Source of the DNA: an uncultured Verrucomicrobiota bacterium
GTDB lineage: Bacteria; Verrucomicrobiota; Kiritimatiellia; CAIVKH01
NCBI GenBank assembly: GCA_937873455.1
Contig: CALMYG010000018.1
Coordinates: 1 to 42,413, forward strand
Length of the DNA: 42,413 nt
Reading direction: 5' to 3'
Shown here piece after piece: positions 31,956-39,677 of the stretch. The number at the start of each line of letters is the position of its first letter. The stretch's first letter is position 1. The notes beneath the pieces were generated by a model, which was not told the origin of the DNA, did no database searches, and worked only from the letters and a program-made list of their open reading frames with translations. The position numbers and the translations under genes were made by a program.

Positions 31956-33407
31956 ATGCAGAGACAATCAATACTTTTCGTTTTACTAAAACTGATTACG
32001 CAGAACCGTGGCCGCCGACCGCGCTCAAACGAGCGCGGCAACCATGAACGTAGGCGCTTTCGTGAGAAAGCGGTCTTGATGAGCGTTTGTGGATCTCATA
32101 CGCGCTCCAGCGGGCGTGGCTACATCTTTATTTCGGCTGCAATGGTTTTCGTCGGAGTGCAGATGTTCCTCGCTCCGGTACACGGCCAGGATTTGAATGC
32201 ATGGCTTGATGCCATTGACGACGAGAACCCGCGTGTCATCGCGGCCCGGGCGAAATGGCGGGCTGCCGAAGCGATGATCAATCAAATCGCGGGTCTTCCC
32301 GATCCGATGATCGGAGTGGACATGATGCGCGATACCTCCACCCGGTTTTCCGATTATGCGGCATTGGAGTACATGGTCGAGCAGGAACTCCCTTGGTTTG
32401 GTCGGCGCGGCATGGCGCGCGATGTGGCCTTGCTGGAAGCGGAGGCAATGGGCTATGAAATGCTGGAAGTGCGTCGTCAGGTCCGGGCGACTATCGTCGC
32501 CGCGACCTGGGATCTGTGGGCGGCCCGGCAATCCCTTGAGGTGGCTCACGAACAGGTTCGTTTGACCGAAGCACTGGCCGGATCGGTTCGTTCACGGCTT
32601 GAGGCCGGACAAGCCGCGCAGTCCGACTGGCTTCGCGTAAAGATCGAAGCAGAGCGTCTGCTCAATGATGCCGTTACCATGGAGCGGGACGTAGAAGTGG
32701 CCCTGGCTCGGTTGAACACCCAACTGAACGCGGACCCGGATACGCCGCGCTCAACCGATATCATGCCCCCGCTTCCGGAGTGGAATCTTTCCCTGCAACA
32801 ATTAAAAGACGATACCCGGCAGTATTCCGGTATTTTGATGGCTACATTTTGGCGGGAAATGGCCCGCGATCTTGCCCGAAAATCCGCCCGCCTTGAACAA
32901 CGTCCGAGTCTCAGTTTTGTGGTTAAGGCCCGGCAATTCCGCGAGTCCGGCTCCATTGAGGAATATGACACCGGCGTGGCGATGAATTTCCCGTGGCTGT
33001 GGCGGGGAAAATACCAGGCACGACGGGCGGAAGCGGAGGCGGATTACCGGATGGCGTCGGCGGATTTGGAGGCGGAAACGTCGGAAACCCTCTTCGAAAT
33101 TCAGGAGCTTTATACCGAGGCGGAAAGCCGTTTGCGGACCATGCGTTTGTACGAGGAAAAAATTCTGCCGTCCGTCCGGAGTATGGCCGAGTCGGCCCGG
33201 GAAGCGTATCCCGCCGGAATGATGTCAGCCATGGAAATGATCGACGCCCAACGCATGACGTTGGAGTCGGAGATGATTTATTTAAAGGAACAGGCGGCCT
33301 ATGCATCCGCGTACGCCAAACTCATGGCGATTGCCCAGCCATGGACCCCGGATGAATTCGACTTTGGGTTACCGTTGCATGAAGGAGGGCGGTCTGATGA
33401 AAAATAA
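31956..33407 (+). CDS. TolC-family outer membrane channel (CusC-like) of module 2
   Basis: 483 residues from ATG 31956, which has AGGAGGA at 31946-31952. Residues 1-14 (MQRQSILFVLLKLI) look like the opening of a signal peptide. They are followed by about 40 residues from palindromic DNA (NRGRRPRSNERGNHERRRFR ...) and then IFISAAMVFVGVQMFLAPVHGQ. The channel core has ALEYMVEQELPWFGRRGMAR, LEVAHEQVRLTEALAGSVRSR and VAMNFPWLWRGKYQARRAEA, typical of CusC-type heavy-metal efflux channels. The stop overlaps the CusB-like gene. An internal ATG at 32142 would give a shorter, palindrome-free protein but has no Shine-Dalgarno. Confidence 0.87.
   Translation: MQRQSILFVLLKLITQNRGRRPRSNERGNHERRRFREKAVLMSVCGSHTRSSGRGYIFISAAMVFVGVQMFLAPVHGQDLNAWLDAIDDENPRVIAARAKWRAAEAMINQIAGLPDPMIGVDMMRDTSTRFSDYAALEYMVEQELPWFGRRGMARDVALLEAEAMGYEMLEVRRQVRATIVAATWDLWAARQSLEVAHEQVRLTEALAGSVRSRLEAGQAAQSDWLRVKIEAERLLNDAVTMERDVEVALARLNTQLNADPDTPRSTDIMPPLPEWNLSLQQLKDDTRQYSGILMATFWREMARDLARKSARLEQRPSLSFVVKARQFRESGSIEEYDTGVAMNFPWLWRGKYQARRAEAEADYRMASADLEAETSETLFEIQELYTEAESRLRTMRLYEEKILPSVRSMAESAREAYPAGMMSAMEMIDAQRMTLESEMIYLKEQAAYASAYAKLMAIAQPWTPDEFDFGLPLHEGGRSDEK
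32019..32123. repeat. Palindromic elements (family A) in the CusC-like reading frame
   Basis: Inverted unit CCGCGCTC-AAAC-GAGCGCGG (32019-32038), direct unit GTAGGCGCTTTC-GTGA-GAAAGCGGTC (32050-32075) and a degenerate inverted unit CGCGCTC-CAGC-GGGCGTG running into GCTAC (32101-32123). These match the elements at 11-14 kb although the gene is unrelated. Confidence 0.85.
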
Positions 33408-34833
33408 AAAAGCTGTGTTTGTTGTGTTATTGGTCGGTCTCATCGTTGGCTACTGGTTGGGCGCCTTGCGCTCATCACACGATAACCAAGAGACCGACGC
33501 CGAAGGTGCTGCGATTGCTTCCGAATATACCTGCTCCATGCACCCGCAAATCCGGCAACCCAAACCCGGATTGTGTCCGCTGTGCGCGATGGATTTAATT
33601 CCGGTGGGCTCCGCTGGGCCCGATGCCGGTCCCCGGGCTATTGCGCTTTCCCCGGCGGCCCGCAAATTGGCCCGGATTGAAACCTCACCGGTGACACTCG
33701 GCCCGGTCGAGGTGGATGTCGCGCTGAGTGGTGTTCTGGCCTACGATACTACGCGCGGGCGTGATGTGGTTGTTCTCGCCGAAGGGCAAATCCGAATCCT
33801 TTATGCCAACGTATTGGGCATGCGGGTACGCGCGGGTGATCCTTTAGCCGAAGTGTACAGCCCCGATGTTTTTGCGGCAGCGCGCGATCTGGTCGTTGCC
33901 GGACAGAACCGCCCCCTGGCCGATGCGGCCCGCCGGAAATTGCTGTTGTTCGGCGTCGAAGAAGCGGAGATCGCGTCCATCGCCGCCTCCGGCCAAGCGC
34001 CGGAAACCTACACCGTGCGCAGCCCGGTCGACGGAGTTGTCGTGTCTGTCAGCGGCCATCAAGGGCATTGGTTGATGAGGGGGGATGACTTGGTGGAAAT
34101 CTATGACACCTCGGTGGTGTGGGCTCTCTTGGATGTTTACGAGCAGGATATTGGATGGCTGGCATTTGGCCAGCAGGTAAACATGCAGGTCGAGGCCTTC
34201 CCTGATGATACCATAGAGGGAACTGTGGCGTTTATTCCCGCCGATGTCGATCCGATGACACGTACGGTTAAAATTCGCGTGGACGTGCCCAATCCAGATA
34301 ACCGTTTAAAGCCCGGCATGTTTGCCCGCGGTGTGGTCTCGGTAAAGAAGCCCGAGCCTGTACTATCGGTTCCCGCCACCGCCGTCTTGAAAACCGGGAA
34401 ACGGGCGATGGTCTATGTGCAGTCGCCGGATGATCCGGCGGTCTTCGAGGGACAGGTCATTGTTCCCGGTCATCGGGCAGGGGATCGGTATGTGGTGGCC
34501 GAAGGCCTAGAAGAGGGCGAGCGGGTGGTTACACGGGGCGCCATGCGGATCGACAGCTCCATGCAGTTGTTGGCCAAGCCGTCCATGATGAGCCTGCCTT
34601 CGGAGGGCGGTGGCGTGGCCATGCGTCCACAAACGCTTTGCCCGATTGCCGGGGGCAAGATCGATCACAACGACTACGTCGATTACGGCGGTTACCGGAT
34701 CTATTTCTGTTGTCCGGGATGCGATGAAGAATTTCTAAAGGATCCGGATAAACACCTCCGGCGAATGCGGGCGGAAGGGATAGAGCCGGAGCGCGCGCCG
34801 GTGGCGGGAGGCGGACATGACCATCATAAATAG
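33397..34833 (+). CDS. cusB: CusB-like heavy-metal efflux adaptor with two metal-binding ends
   Basis: 478 residues, starting at ATG 33397 with AAGGAGGG upstream. Membrane segment 7-24. The N-terminal heavy-metal-binding domain (44-70) reads YTCSMHPQIRQ ... GLCPLCAMDL, with Cys/Met/His ligands expected for copper or silver. The adaptor core has ARKLARIETSPVTLGPVEVD (lipoyl start), YTVRSPVDGVVVSVSGHQGH and VPNPDNRLKPGMFARGVVSV (barrel). The C-terminus carries a YHS-type domain, LCPIAGGKIDHNDYVDYGGY then IYFCCPGCDEEF (Cys at 415, 438, 439, 442), and ends HDHHK. It would pass metal between periplasm and CusA. The 3' end overlaps cusA by 17 bases. Confidence 0.88.
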   Translation: MKNKKAVFVVLLVGLIVGYWLGALRSSHDNQETDAEGAAIASEYTCSMHPQIRQPKPGLCPLCAMDLIPVGSAGPDAGPRAIALSPAARKLARIETSPVTLGPVEVDVALSGVLAYDTTRGRDVVVLAEGQIRILYANVLGMRVRAGDPLAEVYSPDVFAAARDLVVAGQNRPLADAARRKLLLFGVEEAEIASIAASGQAPETYTVRSPVDGVVVSVSGHQGHWLMRGDDLVEIYDTSVVWALLDVYEQDIGWLAFGQQVNMQVEAFPDDTIEGTVAFIPADVDPMTRTVKIRVDVPNPDNRLKPGMFARGVVSVKKPEPVLSVPATAVLKTGKRAMVYVQSPDDPAVFEGQVIVPGHRAGDRYVVAEGLEEGERVVTRGAMRIDSSMQLLAKPSMMSLPSEGGGVAMRPQTLCPIAGGKIDHNDYVDYGGYRIYFCCPGCDEEFLKDPDKHLRRMRAEGIEPERAPVAGGGHDHHK

Positions 34834-37800
34834 TTTACTCCGCTTTTGCCTTGTAAACAAGCTGGTCGTATTTTTGCTCGCCGCGTTTCTGGTGGTTTGG
34901 GGCATCCTGCATGCCCCATTTGACTGGCAAATCCTCCGCGAACTGCGTGATCCCGTTCCCGTGGATGCGATTCCCGACATTGGGGAAAATCAGCAAATTG
35001 TTTTTGCCGATTGGATGGGGCGTTCGCCGCAAGACATGGAAGACCAAGTCACCTATCCCCTGACGACCGCGCTTCTCGGCGTGCCGCAGGTGAAAACCGT
35101 TCGCAGTATCTCCATGTTTGGATTTTCGATGATCTTTGTTATTTTTGACGAATCCGCGGAATTCTATTGGTCACGCGCACGCATTCTCGAAAAGTTGAGC
35201 AGTCTTCCTGCTGGCACCTTGCCGGAAGGTGTACAGCCGATGCTCGGCCCCGACGCTACCGCTCTTGGCCAGGTGTTCTGGTATACGCTCGAAGGCCGCG
35301 ACCCGGAGGGCCAGCCGGTCGGCGGGTGGGATCTTCAAGAACTACGCAGTATTCAGGACTTCACGGTCAAATATGCCCTGCAATCCGCCGAAGGCGTCAG
35401 CGAGGTGGCTTCCATCGGCGGCTATGTCAAGGAGTATCAGGTCGATGTTGATCCCGATGCAATGAGGTTTTTTGGTGTAACCTTGATGGAGGTGGTGGAT
35501 GCCGTGCGCCAATCGAATCTTGATGTCGGCGCCAACGTGATGGAGATCAACCAAGTTGAGTATTCCGTGCGCGGGGTGGGGTTCATCAAGAGTCTGGCCG
35601 ATCTCGAACAGGCGGTTGTTAAGGTGGTGGATGCCGTACCTGTTTATCTAGGACAGGTCGCATCGGTCGGGCTGGGTCCGCAATTCCGGCGTGGCGCGCT
35701 GGATAAGGAGGGCACGGAGGCGGTCGGCGGGGTGGTGGTCGTGCGCTACAAGGAAAACCCGCTGGCTGCCATTCAAAACGTCAAGCGGAAGATTGATGAG
35801 ATCGCCCTCGCCTTGCCTCGCAAAGTACTGGAAGACGGTACGGTCAGCCAGGTCACGATCGTGCCGTTTTACGACCGGACCGATGTGATCTACGAGACCC
35901 TCGGCACCTTGAACCGCGCCTTGTATGCACAGATGCTCGTGACCTCGATTGTGGTGCTTGTCATGGTGCGCCATTTCGCCAGCTCGGTTCTGATTGCCCT
36001 GGTGATGCCGCTTACCGTGCTCGGCTGTTTTATCGCCATGCGGCGATTTGGTGTTGATGCGAATCTGGTATCGTTGGCCGGCATCGCCATCGCCATCGGC
36101 ACAATTGTCGATATGGGTATTATTGTGTGCGAAAACATTCTGCGGCATCTCGACGAGGAGGGTGGGGCGGCCCGTTCCCTGGCCGCCGGAACCCATCGGC
36201 AACGACGGCTGGAAATTATCCAAAAAGCCGTCAGTGAAGTTAGCGGCGCGGTGGTGACGGCGATCGCCACCACCATGGTGAGTTTTCTGGCCGTCTTCAC
36301 GATGGAGGCGGCGGAGGGCAAGCTGTTTAAGCCGCTGGCTTTCACCAAGACCTTTGTGTTGCTTGGTTCGGTGGTGGTGGCCTTGACCATTCTTCCCGCC
36401 ATGGCCCACCTGGTGTGTCGCCGGTCGGATCGGCGGCTATCCGGCGGGCGTGGGGCGGGATGGATGGCGTACTTTGCCGCCGGGGCGCTGGCGCTTCTGC
36501 TCGCCTACGACTGGATGCCGTTGGGGCCGGATTTGGGTCTTTTGCGCAATGCGTTTCTGGTTGCCCTGCTGGTGGGCCTGGTGCTGGGACTTCTCCTGCT
36601 GTATCAAAGGTTTTATCCGTCCATTCTCGGATGGTGCCTGGATCACAAAAAGTCATTTCTCGCCCTGCCGGCCTTTCTGGTGGTGTTGGGGGTGCTGGTG
36701 TGGATCGGGTTCCCGCGTATGTCCGCGTGGTTGCCTGCGCCGTTTAAGCAGTGGAAGCCGGTTGCGGCGCTGTATCATGCTTTTCCCGGTCTTGGCCGTG
36801 AATTCATGCCGCCGCTGGATGAGGGCGCCTTTCTCTACATGCCGTCCGCCATGCCCCATGCCGGCCTGAACGAAGTGCTCGACCTCATGCAGATTCAGGA
36901 CATGGCTTTTTATGGCATTCCCGAAGTTGATCTCGCCGTCGGCAAGCTGGGCCGGGCGGAAAGTCCGCTCGACCCCGCCCCGGTTCCCATGGTCGAAACC
37001 GTCATCAACTACCGTCCGGAATTTCTCACCGATGCCGCCGGCCGACGCATCACTTTCCGATATGATCCCCAAGGCGTTGATTTTTTTCGCGATAGCGCGG
37101 GCAACCCGCTTCATGCTCCGGATGGCGAGCCGTATTACGTGCGCGGCCGTTTTGAGCGGGATGACGCGGGGTTGCTCATTCCTGACCGGCGCGGACACCC
37201 GTTCCGCCAGTGGCGTCCTGCGCTTGATCCGGAACTGAATGAAGGACGGACGGCCTGGGCCGGCATTCAATCACCACGGGACATTTGGGATGAAATTGTC
37301 CGGGTTGGAGATGTACCCGGCATGACCTCCGCGCCGTGGTTGCAGCCTATCTCCGCCCGCATCGTGATGTTGCAAAGTGGCATGCGCGCCCCGATGGGGC
37401 TCAAGGTCCGCGGGCCTTCATTGGAGGCCATTGAGTCCGCCGCGTTGTTGCTGGAACAGGCGTTGAAGGAGGTGCCGTCGATCAATCCTGCCACCGTCAT
37501 CGCCGATCGCATAGTCGGCAAGCCTTATCTGGAGATTCATCCCGACCGGGGCGCGTTGGCGCGGTACGGCATTACCGTGGCTGCGTTTCAAGATGTGCTT
37601 GAAGTCGCGGTGGGCGGCAAGGAGGTCACGCGCACGGTGGAGGGTCGCGAGCGATATCCGGTGCGGGTGCGGTATGCGCGTGAACGGAGGGATGCGATCG
37701 AGGAACTTGAGCGCATTTTCGTGCCGGCTATGGGCGGTGCGCAGGTGCCGCTCGGTCAACTGGCCGATATTCGCTATGTGCGCGGGCCGGAAATGATCAA

Positions 37801-38593
37801 GGGCGAGGATACGCAATTGATCGGGTATGTTCTATTCGACAAGCAACCAGGCTTCGCCGAAGTCGATGTCGTCGAGTCCGCCCGCGATTACCTCGCCTCA
37901 AAATTTGCCGCGGGGGAACTCGACTTGCCGGCCGGCATCAGCTACGTCTTTGCGGGGAGCTACGAAAACCAGTTGCGGGCCGCCCGCAAGCTGGCCATGG
38001 TGGTTCCGCTTTCGCTGTTCATCATCTTTCTTATCTTGTACCTTCAGTTTCGTCGGGTTGCGGTCACCCTGTTTGTTTTTGGCGGTATCTTTCTCGCGTG
38101 GTCGGGCGGTTTTATCCTGATTTGGCTGTACGCCCAGTCGTGGTTCCTCGATGTCACGCTTTTCGGTCTCAACCTCCGGCACTTGTTCGGGGTGCACGCG
38201 ATCAACCTGAGTGTCGCGGTGTGGGTGGGATTCCTCGCCCTCTTCGGTATCGCCACCGACGATGGCGTCGTCATGTGCAGTTACCTCAACCAGCGTTTTG
38301 AGGGCGCCAACTTGCGAACCCGGACGGACATTCGCCGGGCCACGTTGGAAGCGGGCATGCGGCGCATCCGGCCCTGCATGATGACCACCGCGACGACTAT
38401 TTTGGCCTTGATACCCGTCCTTTCCGCCACCGGGCGGGGATCGGACTTGATGATCCCCATGGCCATCCCATCCTTTGGCGGCATGTTGATTCAAGTACTC
38501 ACCACCCTCCTCGCGCCAGTTCTATACTGTGCGTGGAAGGAACGTACGGTCAGGGTCGACAGGATCGGGGACATAGAATGTGTGGCGGAATGA
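34817..38593 (+). CDS. cusA: CusA-like HME-RND heavy-metal efflux pump
   Basis: Proton-driven inner-membrane exporter of 1258 residues, against about 1050 in E. coli CusA. Start at ATG 34817, overlapping cusB. DPVPVDAIPDIGENQQIVFA is the typical heavy-metal RND opening, and the mid-membrane helix GIAIAIGTIVDMGIIVCENI has the proton-relay aspartate region. The periplasmic RIVMLQSGMRAPMGLKVRG contains several methionines of the metal path. C-terminal GIATDDGVVMC and the MRRIRPCMMTTATTILALIP stretch complete the RND fold. Extra length includes a hydrophobic block (about 550-600) and an insert rich in charged residues (about 740-800: YDPQGVDFFRDSAG ...). Copper or silver substrate is inferred. 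Confidence 0.9.
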   Translation: MTIINSLLRFCLVNKLVVFLLAAFLVVWGILHAPFDWQILRELRDPVPVDAIPDIGENQQIVFADWMGRSPQDMEDQVTYPLTTALLGVPQVKTVRSISMFGFSMIFVIFDESAEFYWSRARILEKLSSLPAGTLPEGVQPMLGPDATALGQVFWYTLEGRDPEGQPVGGWDLQELRSIQDFTVKYALQSAEGVSEVASIGGYVKEYQVDVDPDAMRFFGVTLMEVVDAVRQSNLDVGANVMEINQVEYSVRGVGFIKSLADLEQAVVKVVDAVPVYLGQVASVGLGPQFRRGALDKEGTEAVGGVVVVRYKENPLAAIQNVKRKIDEIALALPRKVLEDGTVSQVTIVPFYDRTDVIYETLGTLNRALYAQMLVTSIVVLVMVRHFASSVLIALVMPLTVLGCFIAMRRFGVDANLVSLAGIAIAIGTIVDMGIIVCENILRHLDEEGGAARSLAAGTHRQRRLEIIQKAVSEVSGAVVTAIATTMVSFLAVFTMEAAEGKLFKPLAFTKTFVLLGSVVVALTILPAMAHLVCRRSDRRLSGGRGAGWMAYFAAGALALLLAYDWMPLGPDLGLLRNAFLVALLVGLVLGLLLLYQRFYPSILGWCLDHKKSFLALPAFLVVLGVLVWIGFPRMSAWLPAPFKQWKPVAALYHAFPGLGREFMPPLDEGAFLYMPSAMPHAGLNEVLDLMQIQDMAFYGIPEVDLAVGKLGRAESPLDPAPVPMVETVINYRPEFLTDAAGRRITFRYDPQGVDFFRDSAGNPLHAPDGEPYYVRGRFERDDAGLLIPDRRGHPFRQWRPALDPELNEGRTAWAGIQSPRDIWDEIVRVGDVPGMTSAPWLQPISARIVMLQSGMRAPMGLKVRGPSLEAIESAALLLEQALKEVPSINPATVIADRIVGKPYLEIHPDRGALARYGITVAAFQDVLEVAVGGKEVTRTVEGRERYPVRVRYARERRDAIEELERIFVPAMGGAQVPLGQLADIRYVRGPEMIKGEDTQLIGYVLFDKQPGFAEVDVVESARDYLASKFAAGELDLPAGISYVFAGSYENQLRAARKLAMVVPLSLFIIFLILYLQFRRVAVTLFVFGGIFLAWSGGFILIWLYAQSWFLDVTLFGLNLRHLFGVHAINLSVAVWVGFLALFGIATDDGVVMCSYLNQRFEGANLRTRTDIRRATLEAGMRRIRPCMMTTATTILALIPVLSATGRGSDLMIPMAIPSFGGMLIQVLTTLLAPVLYCAWKERTVRVDRIGDIECVAE

Positions 38594-38681
38594 TTCTTGA
38601 AAGCAGGCCGACCGTTCCCCTTTTTGCGAATCCATCCACGGATCCCTGCCGCCGCTTTCTGGAACGGGTATTGCGGTATTA

Positions 38682-38705
38682 GAATCAACCAGGGGAGGTT
38701 GATTC
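38682..38705. promoter_or_regulatory. Perfect 9-base palindrome between cusA and the sigma factor gene
   Basis: GAATCAACC (38682-38690), loop AGGGGA, GGTTGATTC (38697-38705). It lies about 90 bases after cusA and 52 bases before the sigma factor start. There is no U-run. It could be an operator or an mRNA hairpin; a TTGATT inside the right arm could be a -35 box, but the following -10 spacing is poor. Confidence 0.5.
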
Positions 38706-38756
38706 AAATCACTTCCCGCAAACTATCGTGTAAGGTTTATCCTCCTTCGCCGACTT

Positions 38757-39629
38757 ATGATCATGAACAATCTTGATCATGACACCAAAGCCATGTCGAT
38801 CTACCTTCGGGAGATAGGACAAACCCCGCTGTTGACCCCGAAGCAGGAGGTCTCCCTGGCGGCCAAAATAAAGAAAGGCGACGAACACGCCCGGCACCTC
38901 ATGGTGAACGCAAATTTGCGGCTCGTGGTAAAAATCGCCCACGACTATGCCAATTACGGTTTGCCCCTGCTTGACCTGATTTCCGAGGGAAACATCGGTT
39001 TGATCAAGGCGGTTTCCCGGTTTGACCCGAAAAAAGGGGCGAAATTCAGCACGTATGCCGCCTGGTGGATCAAGCAGGGGATCAAACGCGCCCTGGCCAA
39101 TCAAAGCAAGACGATCCGCCTTCCTGCTCATATGGTTGATCGGATTGCCAAATTGCGACGGACGGAGAAGAAATTAACCGAGGAGACTGGACGCGAGCCG
39201 ACGACCGACGAGCTGGCCGCTGAACTCGGGGTTTCATCCGCGATGGTCGGCCACATGCAAACCGTCGCGTTAAAGCCCGCATCGCTCGACGCCCCGATCG
39301 GTGACGACGACGGAGCGGAGTTTGGTGATCTCATTGCGGACGAAAAAGCCCGCACCCCTTACAACCTGATCAACGAGGACCAGCTTCGCGCCGAGCTGGA
39401 GACCCTGCTCGATGAGCTGGATGTACGCGAAAGGGAAATTCTCATGTCCCGCTTCGGCCTGCGCGGCCGGGCGGTGGAAACCCTCGAGGATGTCGGTGAA
39501 AAATTTAGCATTACCCGGGAACGCGTGCGGCAGATTCAAAACGCGGCTATTGTGAAACTCCGCGCCATGATGGCGGCAAATGAGCGGATCGACATGGTCT
39601 ATGCGCATTCGGAGATGGGGCACGCGTGA
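38757..39629 (+). CDS. Group 2 (primary-like) sigma-70 factor
   Basis: 290 residues, lacking region 1.1. Region 1.2: MSIYLREIGQTPLLTPKQEV. Region 2: HLMVNANLRLVVKIAHDYA, ISEGNIGLIKAVSRFDP and FSTYAAWWIKQGIKRALANQ (core and -10 binding). Region 3: RLPAHMVDRIAKL and GREPTTDELAAELGVS. Region 4: SRFGLRGRAVETLEDVGEKF and ITRERVRQIQNAAIVKLR (helix-turn-helix for -35). The length and lack of region 1.1 suit an alternative RpoD-related factor rather than the housekeeping one. Start at ATG 38757 (or 38763). Stands alone, after the efflux operon; which stress triggers it is unknown. Confidence 0.9.
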   Translation: MIMNNLDHDTKAMSIYLREIGQTPLLTPKQEVSLAAKIKKGDEHARHLMVNANLRLVVKIAHDYANYGLPLLDLISEGNIGLIKAVSRFDPKKGAKFSTYAAWWIKQGIKRALANQSKTIRLPAHMVDRIAKLRRTEKKLTEETGREPTTDELAAELGVSSAMVGHMQTVALKPASLDAPIGDDDGAEFGDLIADEKARTPYNLINEDQLRAELETLLDELDVREREILMSRFGLRGRAVETLEDVGEKFSITRERVRQIQNAAIVKLRAMMAANERIDMVYAHSEMGHA

Positions 39630-39641
39630 GTCCACGTTTCT

Positions 39642-39659
39642 CCGGTACCAAAATACCGG
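39642..39659. terminator. Short bidirectional hairpin between convergent genes
   Basis: CCGGTA-CCAAAA-TACCGG gives a perfect 6-base stem. It lies 12 bases after the sigma factor stop and 18 bases from the end of the convergent helicase gene. No long U-run on either strand. Confidence 0.45.
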
Positions 39660-39677
39660 TGTTGTGTGAGCGTTAAT

